64,000 nucleotides of DNA, from assembly GCA_018644665.1 (NCBI GenBank), contig JABGQA010000077.1:1-64000 (forward strand), given 5' to 3'. The notes beneath the pieces are model-generated. The model searched no databases, was not told where the DNA came from, and worked only from the letters and a program-made list of their open reading frames with translations. Positions 37,590 through 45,664 of the stretch are shown piece after piece (position 1 is the first letter of the stretch; each line of letters starts with the position of its first letter). The position numbers and the translations under genes were made by a program. The stretch comes from Candidatus Poribacteria bacterium. GTDB lineage: Bacteria; Poribacteria; WGA-4E; GCA-2687025.

Positions 37590-37618
37590 CTCGACGGTAT
37601 CGTGGTGGGGAGAGCTAC

Positions 37619-38068
37619 ATGAACACTATCGCTACGGTGGCGACCCATGTGTGGGGCGCGGCCCCAGCCGGCGACCTCGTACGGATCGTGCCGATACTCC
37701 CCGTGCCTGACGTGGCCGCTGCCGTGGCGTACTACCGTGATCGGTTGGGATTCGAGGTGCTGTTCATGCACTCGCCCGAGGGCGTGGGCGACTACGCCGG
37801 GGTCAGCCGGGACGGCTGCGACATCCACTTCAACCAGGGCGCCGCGCCGGAGCTTCCGAACACGGGTACCGCTCTGTACTTGCAGGTGCGGGACGTAGAT
37901 CGGTTCTACGCGGAGATCCGAGAGCGCGGGGCGTTCGCTCCGGGCTTCCCACGTGTCTTCCCCGCGATCCGCGAGCACCCCCCGGAAGACAAGGAGTACG
38001 GTCTGCGCGACACGATATTCGTAGATCCCCACGGCTACATCGTGGTCGCCGGGACGCCATACGAGTAG
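37619..38068 (+). CDS. Glyoxalase/bleomycin-resistance (VOC) protein
   Basis: 149 residues. One VOC domain of two beta-alpha-beta-beta-beta units: VRIVPILPVPDVAAAVAYYR, LGFEVLFMHSPEGVGDYAGV, DIHFNQGAAPELPN, TALYLQVRDVDRFYAEIRER and RDTIFVDPHGYIVVAGTP. Candidate metal or ligand residues are in CDIHF and VDPHG. It lies 29 bases after the creatininase gene with GGGGAGAG upstream, so it probably belongs to the same operon. It could be an isomerase, dioxygenase or binding protein. Confidence 0.82.
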   Translation: MNTIATVATHVWGAAPAGDLVRIVPILPVPDVAAAVAYYRDRLGFEVLFMHSPEGVGDYAGVSRDGCDIHFNQGAAPELPNTGTALYLQVRDVDRFYAEIRERGAFAPGFPRVFPAIREHPPEDKEYGLRDTIFVDPHGYIVVAGTPYE

Positions 38069-38090
38069 GTCAGGGCGGGCCGAAGCGGCC

Positions 38091-38504
38091 TCAGTACTCC
38101 AGCAGCGACGTTAGCACGTAGGGAAAGTCGGAGGCGATCTGCGAGTTCGGCGCGACCATGTCCGCGCCCAATTCCTTCGCTCGCTTGAACGCCGCAGTAT
38201 CCACGTGGCTGCCGAACGCCAGCACGGGCAACTCGCGCGTCTCCGGAGTGGATCGGACGTGGGCCAGGAGGCCTTCCCAGTCGAACCCGTCCTTGTTAAA
38301 GGAGAGCAACACCGCGAGGAACTGCTCCTCCGCGAGCTTCTTGCGTGCGATGTCGATGTTACCCGCGCCGGTCGCCTCGTAGCCCAGAGATATCGCCCCT
38401 TCGCGGAGCTTCGCGAAGAGGAACAGGTCCGCGACAATGAGCAGCTTGCCCTTGCCCTTGCCGTTCGCGGCGGTCTCGGGCGTGCCGGTGGATGCTTCGG
38501 TCAC
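38091..38504 (-). CDS. Pseudo-receiver (degenerate response-regulator) protein
   Basis: 137 residues. After a polar N-terminus the chain follows the CheY-like pattern: KLLIVADLFLFAKLREGAIS, then IDIARKKLAEEQFLAVLLSF, LPVLAFGSHVDTAAFKRAKE and LGADMVAPNS. The phospho-acceptor Asp position reads LLSFNKDG, the N-terminal acidic pair reads VADL, and the usual Lys reads APNSQ, so it cannot work as a normal receiver. The GTG start at 38504 overlaps the cobalamin adenosyltransferase stop by 4 bases (GTGA), with GGAGGGG upstream, giving translational coupling. An ATG at 38534 is the alternative start. Confidence 0.75.
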   Translation of the reverse strand: MTEASTGTPETAANGKGKGKLLIVADLFLFAKLREGAISLGYEATGAGNIDIARKKLAEEQFLAVLLSFNKDGFDWEGLLAHVRSTPETRELPVLAFGSHVDTAAFKRAKELGADMVAPNSQIASDFPYVLTSLLEY

Positions 38505-39082
38505 GTGTCTTTCCCCTCCGCGCGTGGATTCCATTCCGCCTCACCGACGTCTGCCCGCGCGTTGACGGTCCTCGCCAGGACGAACAGCAGGTCCGAGAGT
38601 CGATTCAGGTAGACGAACACGTGCTCGTTCACCGCTTCCTCAGCCGCCAGCTCCGCGACCCGCCGCTCCGCGCGACGACACACACCACGCGCGACGTGAA
38701 GCGCCGTCGCCGCAGGCATACCCGATGGCAGGATGAACGCCCTCAACGTCGGGAGCTCCGCCTCGCAGGCGTCGATGGCGTCTTCGACTTCGCGCGGCTG
38801 CTCGGCGGACAGCCTCGCGATTGCCGACGGCGTGGAGCCATCTTCGGCCGCGGGCGTCGCGAGGTCCGCGCCCACCTCGAACAGCCGTCGCTGCGCCGTC
38901 TCCAGAACGGTCGCGATGTCCTCGTCGCAGGGGCGATCCAGCGCAGCCACGACGACACCGAGATGTGCGTTCAGTTCGTCCACGGAGCCGTACGCCTCGA
39001 TGCGGGGGCTGTATTTCGGCAGGCGAGCCCCGCCGAACAGCTCCGTGTCGCCGTCGTCTCCACGCTTGGTGTAAATCTTCAT
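38501..39082 (-). CDS. pduO: ATP:cob(I)alamin adenosyltransferase, PduO type
   Basis: 193 residues. It transfers the adenosyl group of ATP to cob(I)alamin to make coenzyme B12. Motifs: TKRGDDGDTELFGG (ATP loop), PRIEAYGSVDELNAHLG, LPSGMPAATALHVAR, CRRAERRVAEL and VNEHVFVYLNRLSDLLFVLA. Length matches the family. No B12 biosynthesis or B12-dependent mutase gene is nearby, so it may serve salvage. It is translationally coupled to the downstream pseudo-receiver gene, an association I do not know from other genomes. Confidence 0.93.
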   Translation of the reverse strand: MKIYTKRGDDGDTELFGGARLPKYSPRIEAYGSVDELNAHLGVVVAALDRPCDEDIATVLETAQRRLFEVGADLATPAAEDGSTPSAIARLSAEQPREVEDAIDACEAELPTLRAFILPSGMPAATALHVARGVCRRAERRVAELAAEEAVNEHVFVYLNRLSDLLFVLARTVNARADVGEAEWNPRAEGKDT

Positions 39083-39182
39083 GCGGAATAAGGCCCATGG
39101 TTCATCGCGAGTTCGCGCGCTCTGGATTGATGGTACGCCGAGGCGCCGTCTTGAGAGACGTGAAGTTGGCGCCAGACCACGT

Positions 39183-40022
39183 CTACACGCCTGGGAGGGC
39201 TCGCTCCGCCGTGGCGTGCCGCTGCCCGAGCGCCATTGACAGCAGGACCAGCAGCGTCGAGTTCGCCAACAGTAGCGCCGAGATCGCGTTCACCTCGGGC
39301 GTCACGCCGAAGCGCAACGTCGAGAAGATCTTGAGGGATAGCGTCGTCGCCCCCGGGCCGGCGGTGAAGTAGGTCACCACGAAGTCGTCGATGGAATTCG
39401 TGAACGCAAGCAGCGCGCCGCTAAGAATGCCCGGCGCCAGTAGAGGGAACTGCACCCGCCAGAACGCCTGCCACCGCGTCGCCCCTAGGTCGAGCGCCGC
39501 CTCTTCCAGGAACTCAGGGATGCCCCGGAAGCGCGCCCGCACGACCACGGCGACGAACGAGATGTTGAATGCGACATGTGCGAAGATCACCGTAGCCTTG
39601 CCCAGCGATAGGCGGATGCCCAGCACCGACCACGCCGCCCGCGCCACCGCGCTATAGAAGACCGCCAGCGCGATGCCCATGATGAGGTCTGGCACGACGA
39701 TCGGCAGGTAGAGCGTCATCACCGCCATGTGCTTCGCGCGGAAGCGCGTGCGCTCCAAGGCCATTGCCGCCATCGTGCCGAGGGTCGTCGCGAGCGCCGT
39801 GGATACTCCCGCGATCACGAGGCTGTTCCACCCCGTGCGGAACCAGTCGCGGTTCCCGAGCAGCGACCCGTACCAGCGCAACGTGGCGCCCTCCCACTGC
39901 GCGGTGAACTGCGAGTCGTTGAACGAGAAGACCACGAGCACCACTATCGGCGCGTACAGGAACAGATAGACCGCGCCCATGGGCACGGAGATCCAGTCGA
40001 AGCGGCGCCTAGACGGCGACAC
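39183..40022 (-). CDS. ABC transporter permease, PotC-like (polyamine type)
   Basis: 279 residues with six helices. It resembles the spermidine/putrescine permease PotC: LFLYAPIVVLVVFSFNDSQF at the start, GTMAAMALERTRFRAK, VPDLIMGIALAVFY, and the ATPase-docking EAA loop EEAALDLGATRWQAFWRVQ, then FTNSIDDFVVTYFTAGPG. GTG start at 40022. No PotA ATPase, PotB permease or PotD binding protein lies in the window. The gene is either an orphan or separated from partners. It is preceded 20 bases upstream by a small membrane protein gene. Confidence 0.85.
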   Translation of the reverse strand: MSPSRRRFDWISVPMGAVYLFLYAPIVVLVVFSFNDSQFTAQWEGATLRWYGSLLGNRDWFRTGWNSLVIAGVSTALATTLGTMAAMALERTRFRAKHMAVMTLYLPIVVPDLIMGIALAVFYSAVARAAWSVLGIRLSLGKATVIFAHVAFNISFVAVVVRARFRGIPEFLEEAALDLGATRWQAFWRVQFPLLAPGILSGALLAFTNSIDDFVVTYFTAGPGATTLSLKIFSTLRFGVTPEVNAISALLLANSTLLVLLSMALGQRHATAERALPGV

Positions 40023-40042
40023 GCGTGCGATCCAGGCTGGCG

Positions 40043-40228
40043 CTACGGCCGGAACTGCTCAAGGACTTCCATCTGCTGCAACAGGGAGTACAACACCACG
40101 GCGGCGATTACCAGGATGACGAAGTAGAACGCCCAGACGACCAGCCGGCAACCGACGCGCAGGATACGCCCCAGCACCAGTAAGAGCAGGACCGCGACAA
40201 CCGCGGCTATCAACGCCGTGGATAACAT
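40043..40228 (-). CDS. Small two-helix membrane protein
   Basis: 61 residues: LIAAVVAVLLLLVLGRILRV, then CRLVVWAFYFVILVIAAVVL, followed by a short polar tail QQMEVLEQFRP. GAGGACGAC lies before the ATG at 40228. The tail ends 20 bases before the PotC-like gene, so they may be co-transcribed. No family is recognised. Confidence 0.65.
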   Translation of the reverse strand: MLSTALIAAVVAVLLLLVLGRILRVGCRLVVWAFYFVILVIAAVVLYSLLQQMEVLEQFRP

Positions 40229-40694
40229 GCGTCGTCCTCTGTCGCGTGGATGGGGCCGGTCGCGTGCAACGATGTTACCTCAGACGCTCGGGCGGGCACA
40301 GCGGCCGACCCGATCGTCTCTCTGTCCATGGCCGTCTGTGGGTCCGTAGACCCGGTTACGTCCGCGCCGAGGGCCCCGCCGGCGCCAGTGAGTCACGCCT
40401 GCGACAACAGGTCATGTACGCCGCGCCCAAGGCCGGGCGCGCAACCGCGCCGAGCTAGCGCCGATGGGCCGCGCGCGCGTGGGTTCGGCCCCGGCACCCG
40501 GTATGTCGTCCGGCGGGGCGGCCGGGCATCATGGCGGGCCCAGTGCGATTGGGAAGCGGCGATATCGCCCCGTCCCGATTCGATCACGGTGGGGGCTGCC
40601 GGCCGTCCGACGTGGCGACGTAGACGAGGGCGGAGTCCGCGAGCGAACACGTCGGCCGTCCGCTTGCCCGGTCTCTATCGGCGGAGGGGCTGGC
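40229..40694. other. Intergenic region, nothing recognised
   Basis: 466 bases. Open frames here are GC-driven and lack ribosome sites. No RNA gene or repeat is seen. Confidence 0.45.
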
Positions 40695-41327
40695 CTACCG
40701 TCGCGTGTGCGCGGGCCGCCATCCCGCGGCGGCTCGTGGCAGCGCGCCTCCGAGCATCGACCGCACCGGCGACAGCATTCCGCCCGTCAGCAGGTAGCCT
40801 GTTGTGCCCACTACGACCGTTGGTTCGCCGGACGCAGGATCCACATACAGACCGCGAACTCGCACGGCTATGATGTGCGTGACGTCGTTTATCCACACGT
40901 GCGTGAGGTGGACGCCACGCCGCAAGGGAACGGTGGCGACGTTCACGTATCCACCTTCGCGGTGGACGAGAGCGGCGAGATGATGGGTCACGCCGTCTGG
41001 CCCCATGTCGTCGATCAGGACTGCTGCAGCGTCTCGGCCATCGTCGCCTCCGAGATCACCCAGGGCGACCACACTATGGAGGGCCACGACACGAGTCGGC
41101 GCTCCGTCGACGTCGGCGGCAGATGCGGACTCGTCGGCCGCAATCGCTCGGTACTCTCCGCCCGTGAGTTGGACCGTCGACCCGTCTATCTGGTACGTGC
41201 CGTTCAGCAGCGCGTCCGGTGTCAGACCCACGTCAGCGCAGCCAGAGGCCGCGACAGGCCCGAGCAGAAGCACCCACTTCCGCGCTCCGGGGTGGACGGC
41301 GGCTCGCCAGAGATCACTCGCCGACAT
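40695..41327 (-). CDS. Putative lipoprotein co-transcribed with degenerate two-component pair
   Basis: 210 residues. The N-terminus KWVLLLGPVAASGCAD carries an imperfect lipobox (ASGC). The rest is a beta-rich domain: LNGTYQIDGSTVQLTGGEYR, ALGDLGGDDGRDAAAVLID, THHLAALVHREGGYVNVATV and HVWINDVTHIIAVRVRG. It resembles periplasmic proteins of unknown function with a D-x-N/G-x-D-type segment. AAGGA lies 7 bases before ATG 41327, and the gene overlaps the end of the regulator gene by 14 bases. It may be a sensory partner or target of that regulator. Confidence 0.7.
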   Translation of the reverse strand: MSASDLWRAAVHPGARKWVLLLGPVAASGCADVGLTPDALLNGTYQIDGSTVQLTGGEYRAIAADESASAADVDGAPTRVVALHSVVALGDLGGDDGRDAAAVLIDDMGPDGVTHHLAALVHREGGYVNVATVPLRRGVHLTHVWINDVTHIIAVRVRGLYVDPASGEPTVVVGTTGYLLTGGMLSPVRSMLGGALPRAAAGWRPAHTRR

Positions 41328-41970
41328 GCACGATTCCTTCGCGCATCGCATAGCGGAATAGCTCTGCGCGGGACCGCAAGTGCAGCTTCTCCATGACGCG
41401 TCGGCGGTGGTTCTCGGCAGTCTTGACCCGCACGCCAAGATGCGAGGCTACCTCGCGGTTCGTGTGCCCCGTTGCCACCAGCTCCGCGACCTTGCGTTGC
41501 CGTGTCGTCAGATCGGTGGATTTGGGCGTCGGCCGCAGACGGCCGCGCGCGACGAGGTCGGCGGCATCCTCTCGAGCCAGGAATCTTCCGCAGAGGTACG
41601 TCTCTCCTGCGTACGCCTGCCGCACCGCTGCGCTCAGCTCCTCCACCGAACAGTCCTTAACGACATAGCACGTGGCGCCGAGGCGTATGGCCTCAATCGC
41701 ATCCCAGGCGTCGTCCGCAAGACCGAGCACGACGATGCCGGACCGAGGGTGCGCTCTACGAAGGGCGGCGACGGCGTGGCGGTCGCCGCCGTCCAGGTAT
41801 CCCGCGCCGAGGACAACGACGTCCGGGGCCAGGCCAGGCCCCTGGAGAGCGACCTGATCCGTGCCGTCTGCCTCACCGACCACGACCATGTCCGGCAGCG
41901 AGTCTAGGAGAACACGCGCCGACGCGCGGTAGAGGTGGTACGGCTCCACAAGGAGGATTCGGATGGGCAT
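41314..41970 (-). CDS. NarL/LuxR-type regulator with degenerate receiver
   Basis: 218 residues. The CheY-like N-terminus IRILLVEPYHLYRASARVLL has E9-P10 where the acidic pair is expected. The phospho-acceptor position reads PDVVVLGAGYLDGG, with Gly55 (codon 41808-41806) in place of Asp. The conserved Lys remains (YVVKDCS, K105). The C-terminal HTH is intact: LTTRQRKVAELVATGHTNRE and VRVKTAENHRRRVMEKLHLR. DNA binding is therefore expected, but control by Asp phosphorylation is not. The gene lies 106 bases downstream of a sensor kinase that lacks its own phospho-His. ATG 41970 is chosen over 41994 because MPIRILL matches family starts. Confidence 0.85.
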   Translation of the reverse strand: MPIRILLVEPYHLYRASARVLLDSLPDMVVVGEADGTDQVALQGPGLAPDVVVLGAGYLDGGDRHAVAALRRAHPRSGIVVLGLADDAWDAIEAIRLGATCYVVKDCSVEELSAAVRQAYAGETYLCGRFLAREDAADLVARGRLRPTPKSTDLTTRQRKVAELVATGHTNREVASHLGVRVKTAENHRRRVMEKLHLRSRAELFRYAMREGIVHVGE

Positions 41971-42076
41971 GCGATCGTCCCTGACCCTGTCCATGGCGAT
42001 GGTGTCCGTAGCGTCCGCGTACACAGCGTGCCGAGCCAGCGCCCCGATCACCCACAGTGACGTCGGGGTGGCGGAG

Positions 42077-42931
42077 CTAGCCAGTCGCCTGGATTCCTAC
42101 GGCAGTCGGCAACTCGATGAAGACCACGGTACCGCTCCCAGGCGCCGACTCGAACCACATGTGCCCCCCGGCGGCAGCGAGCTGTTCCCGCGCGAGGAGG
42201 AGGCCAGACAAGGGGTCGGCCGACCGCGCTAGTACCGTGTCCACATCGAACCCGACGCCGTCGTCCTCGACGACTATGGCAAGCTCGCGCGCACAGCGTC
42301 GCACCGAAACGCTGACCTCACGCGCGCCTGCGTGATGCGCGATGTTGTCCAGTGTTGCTTGCACCGCACGGTAGACGGCGATCTCCTCGTATGGCGCCAG
42401 GGCCCCGGGCGGCAACTCGTCAGCGTGGAAGTCCACCTTGGCGCCGGCCTGGGTTGCCAGGCTCCGCGCGTCCTGTTCCAGGGCCCCCGTGAGGCCCAGG
42501 TGGTCCAACGACCATGGCCGGATGTCGGTGGCAAGCGACCGGACCACATCCAGCGCATCGCTCACCATGGCGCGCAAATTCTCGATCCGGTCGTGGGCCG
42601 GGCCTGAGGGCACATCGCCACGCACGACCTTCAGCTCTAGCAGGAGGGACGCCAACAACTGGCCGGTCCGCTCCCGAAGCTCCTGCGCGATGTGGGCGTA
42701 CTCGCGCTCCTGCGTCGACAGCAGCCACCTCAGCAACTCGGTGCGAGCTTGCGCCGCCCGACGTACTGCGGATTCAGTGCGGCATTGCTCCGCGAGTTCT
42801 CGTTCGAGCCGCCCGACGGTTCGTTCCAATTCCGCCACGCGCTCCACGGCGCACCGCCCCGCGCCAGCGCCATCGGCCACGCGTGGCTCAGCGTCCTCAT
42901 GCGGGCGTTCGTTCTCGATCAACTCTGGCAT
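42077..42931 (-). CDS. NarX/DegS-like histidine kinase lacking the phospho-accepting His
   Basis: 284 residues, no membrane helices. A coiled-coil (about 30-65, VERVAELERTVGRLERELAE) leads into a HisKA_3 dimerisation region QEREYAHIAQELRERTGQLL. There Arg86-Glu87 (codons 42676-42671) replace the expected His-Asp. The nearest His is at position 80. The ATPase domain looks functional: N-box ATLDNIAHHAGAREVSV, G1 VVEDDGVGFDVD, G2 SGLLLAREQLAAAGGHMWFE and SAPGSGTVVFIELP. ATG 42931 is chosen because the protein-like sequence starts there and AGGGTAGCGAGG lies upstream. It may bind ATP as a switch or act through another residue. Confidence 0.82.
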   Translation of the reverse strand: MPELIENERPHEDAEPRVADGAGAGRCAVERVAELERTVGRLERELAEQCRTESAVRRAAQARTELLRWLLSTQEREYAHIAQELRERTGQLLASLLLELKVVRGDVPSGPAHDRIENLRAMVSDALDVVRSLATDIRPWSLDHLGLTGALEQDARSLATQAGAKVDFHADELPPGALAPYEEIAVYRAVQATLDNIAHHAGAREVSVSVRRCARELAIVVEDDGVGFDVDTVLARSADPLSGLLLAREQLAAAGGHMWFESAPGSGTVVFIELPTAVGIQATG

Positions 42932-43724
42932 CCTCGCTACCCTATCATCCGCTCTCGGCGGCCACGCGTCCCTGCGCCCGGATCCGCCGTTGCGACCCGA
43001 ACCCAGCGCCGACCATGACCTGTTTCGCAACACTTCTTCGCGCGCGTTCCGCGTGTGTGTGTTGCGATCCGCATCACGACAGGTCGGCCGGCGGTGTGAC
43101 CGCCCTACGTGGGGGACGCGTCGCCTACCGCACGCGCGGGCGGTGACGCGACTGTATGCGCCATTCCCGTAGGCGTGTCTGCGCACGTACCGTGCCAGCG
43201 GGGCCGCACGCGCCATCCGGCCCCGGCGCCGGACGACCACACGAGGCCTGTCGAGGGAGCCACGCAAGACCATGTGGTGGCGCTCAGCGGCCGCTACATG
43301 CCCACCTGGCTCCGCTCCGGCCGCGCGGCTCGGCGGGTTCAGGCTGGGTCCGCGATCTCTTTACCGGCGTGCCAGCCGAGGCCCGGACGACACGTCTGCG
43401 GAAGAGCGCATGCCCGGCCTTGTGGGTCGCTGCTGTTCGGGCGCGCCGGCGCGGCCAGGGCAGCGTGCCCGCAGTGGTTCGCCGCAGGTCCTGTGCGGGG
43501 CCGCTGACCGGAGCCCTACGCCATGCTCGCTGGTTGTCGGGCGCACTGGGAGAGGGAGGGGAATCGGCGGCGCCGTGGCGCGCAAAGCCGCGCGTGGTCC
43601 ACACCTCAACGGCGCACACGCGGGGTCTTTCTTCGATCCGGCCGCGTCGGGCGCCGCGAGATGCGCTGTCCGGCCCTCACGCCCGGGACTACTATTTCGG
43701 AGAACCCCAACAGGCGCATTCCTC
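42932..43724. other. Long intergenic region between divergent genes, nothing recognised
   Basis: 793 bases. Several frames are open because of GC content, including one of about 190 codons at 43156-43734, but their sequences are Arg/Ala/Pro-rich shadows without ribosome sites. No RNA gene is seen. Confidence 0.5.
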
Positions 43725-44660
43725 ATGCCGATGAAGTCCAACGAGAAGCCCGACAGCCGCCTGATGATGCGCATCGTGAGCGGCATCGGCGTCGTGTTCG
43801 GGATCGTCGTGGTGATCTTCTTCGTGCGGTCCGCGCCGGATCGCTCGCCGGACTTCTGCGTGGTCGCCGGTGGCGCGGCTCCATCGTCGCAACACTGTTT
43901 CGCCTGTCACGAAAACCCGCACCTCAACGGCACGGGATACCAGATACGACGCGTGGACGCCCTCACCGGGGTCATCGAGACCTTCGAGCGCAACGCTTCG
44001 CTGAGATCCAACGGCATCGTCACCGACGCCGAGGGGACGCGATACGGCGCGAACCCGTTGGAGCATGTCGCGTGGAAGCAGCGTTCTACGGACGAGGGCC
44101 CGTCCATACTCGCGGGTGTGATCGCTCGGGGCCGCGCGGTCAGCGGGTTCAGCGGCGACGGCAAAGCAGCCACCACAGCGCGGCTGAATCGCCCGTCGGC
44201 GGTAGCCGTGGACGACGAACTGCGCGTCTACATCGCGGACACGATGAACCACCGTATCCGCCGCGTGGACACCGACGGCACCATCGAGACGCTTGCCGGG
44301 GTCGGCCGACCCGGAGCCGACGGCGACGGCGGCCCGGCGTTGGACGCCGAGTTGGGCCATGCGCTGTCGCTCGCGTTCGACGCGTCCGGGAAGCTGCTTG
44401 TCGCGCACGGGAACGGTCGACAGGGGCGCGTGCGGAGCATCGACCTCGCAACGGGCGCGATCGACACTCTGGCCGGTAGCGCGGCGCGACCGGCGCACAA
44501 GGGCGACGGCGGCCCCGCGCGTGAGGCCGTCCTGAAGCGGCCCGTCGAGATCACGGTCGACGACGCCACCGGCGACCTCTACATCGCCGAGAGCCGCCCC
44601 GTGCTGCGACACTGGAACATCCGGAACTGCGCCCGCTGCCACGGCCTCCCGCCCGACTGA
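43725..44660 (+). CDS. NHL-repeat beta-propeller with two heme-binding motifs
   Basis: 311 residues. The membrane anchor is VSGIGVVFGIVVVIFFV (about 19-35). A CxxCH motif (HCFACHENPHL, about residue 57) precedes the propeller. NHL repeats follow: SGFSGDGKAATTARLNRPSA, VAVDDELRVYIADTMNHRIR, GADGDGGPALDAELGHALS and KGDGGPAREAVLKRPVEI. The extreme C-terminus carries a second motif, CARCH. Heme c attachment at both ends of a propeller is unusual. It is presumably a periplasmic or extracellular electron-transfer or substrate-binding protein. The start ATG 43725 has no strong ribosome site; another ATG lies two codons later. Confidence 0.75.
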   Translation: MPMKSNEKPDSRLMMRIVSGIGVVFGIVVVIFFVRSAPDRSPDFCVVAGGAAPSSQHCFACHENPHLNGTGYQIRRVDALTGVIETFERNASLRSNGIVTDAEGTRYGANPLEHVAWKQRSTDEGPSILAGVIARGRAVSGFSGDGKAATTARLNRPSAVAVDDELRVYIADTMNHRIRRVDTDGTIETLAGVGRPGADGDGGPALDAELGHALSLAFDASGKLLVAHGNGRQGRVRSIDLATGAIDTLAGSAARPAHKGDGGPAREAVLKRPVEITVDDATGDLYIAESRPVLRHWNIRNCARCHGLPPD

Positions 44661-44765
44661 CGACCCCTACAGCCCCTTGACGGATCATGCGCCGCGCGGC
44701 ATCGTCCTGCGTGGGACCGCGCCCGGGCTGCGGGGCTCGCGGTACGCCGGATAAGGGAGGGCCTG

Positions 44766-45581
44766 ATGCACAATCGAATCTCTGTCGTATGCGTTGTCGC
44801 TATGACGCTGGGCCTCGCGAATCTCGGCGTCGCAGTCTTGGCCGACGGTCTCGTGGCGTACTGGGCCCTCGACGCGGGGGCCGGAAACGTCGCCCGTGAT
44901 GGAACCGGCGGCGGCGCCGACGGCTCACTCGTGAACGGGCTCGCGTGGGCGCCGGCCGCGGAAGCTAGGGTCGGCGCGAGCGCCCTCAGCTTCGATGGCG
45001 AAGACGACCTGCTCTCCATCGGCACGCTGGATGTCGAGGGCGATGGCGCGACGTTCGCGTGTTGGTTCTTCGCGACCAACCTCGACACGCCCGGCAACGA
45101 CCCGCGCATGATCTCCAAGGCGATTGGTGGGGACAGCGACCAACACTGGTGGATGATCAGTTCGGGTCGGCAAGGCGCCGTGAAGGTCCTTCGCTTCCGG
45201 CTGAAGACCGACGGCGTCACCGGGGAGCTGAAGGCGAACGTGGCAACGGGCGGCATCGAGCCGGGTGTGTGGACCCACGCCACGGCAACCTGGGACGGCT
45301 CCAAGATGCGGCTGTACAAGGACGGCGTAGAAGTAGGCATCCTCCCCAAGGCGGGGGAACTCGACACGGACAGCACAGTGGCCGCGGCCATCGGCAATCA
45401 GCCCGACGGGGCCGAGAACAGGCCGTTCGAAGGCGTCATCGACGAGGTCGGCATCTGGAGCCGCGCGCTCACGCCCGACGAGATCGCCGAAGCGATGGGC
45501 GGAGAGTTCCTCGCCGTCGACGCTGCGGGGAAATCGGCGACGACATGGGCGAACATACGGCGTCGCTCGATCGGCCGCTAG
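44766..45581 (+). CDS. Secreted LamG (concanavalin-like) domain protein with C-terminal signature
   Basis: 271 residues. Signal peptide VVCVVAMTLGLANLGVAVLA. The LamG domain (about 28-240) has DGLVAYWALDAGAGNVARDG, LSFDGEDDLLSIGTLDV, ATFACWFFATN, WTHATATWDGSKMRLYKDGV and FEGVIDEVGIWSRALTPDEI, the classical laminin-G-like order. The final stretch FLAVDAAGKSATTWANIRRR matches the C-termini of the three tandem secreted proteins at 61-63.6 kb (LAVE..xKA.TTW..LK.R). This may be a sorting or anchoring tag. AGGGAGG lies before the ATG. The next gene is a Gfo/Idh oxidoreductase about 83 bases downstream. Confidence 0.85.
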   Translation: MHNRISVVCVVAMTLGLANLGVAVLADGLVAYWALDAGAGNVARDGTGGGADGSLVNGLAWAPAAEARVGASALSFDGEDDLLSIGTLDVEGDGATFACWFFATNLDTPGNDPRMISKAIGGDSDQHWWMISSGRQGAVKVLRFRLKTDGVTGELKANVATGGIEPGVWTHATATWDGSKMRLYKDGVEVGILPKAGELDTDSTVAAAIGNQPDGAENRPFEGVIDEVGIWSRALTPDEIAEAMGGEFLAVDAAGKSATTWANIRRRSIGR

Positions 45582-45664
45582 CCCTTGGGCGGCGTCGCGG
45601 GACGACGTATGTCGAGACGGCGGGCCGTCGCCAAGGCCACCACGGACGCGTGACGGAGACAGAC

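Noticed and set aside
40464..41396. Open plus-strand frame of about 310 codons opposite the lipoprotein gene
   Set aside because: The minus-strand frame has a ribosome site, lipobox-like N-terminus and domain-like sequence; the plus frame has none.
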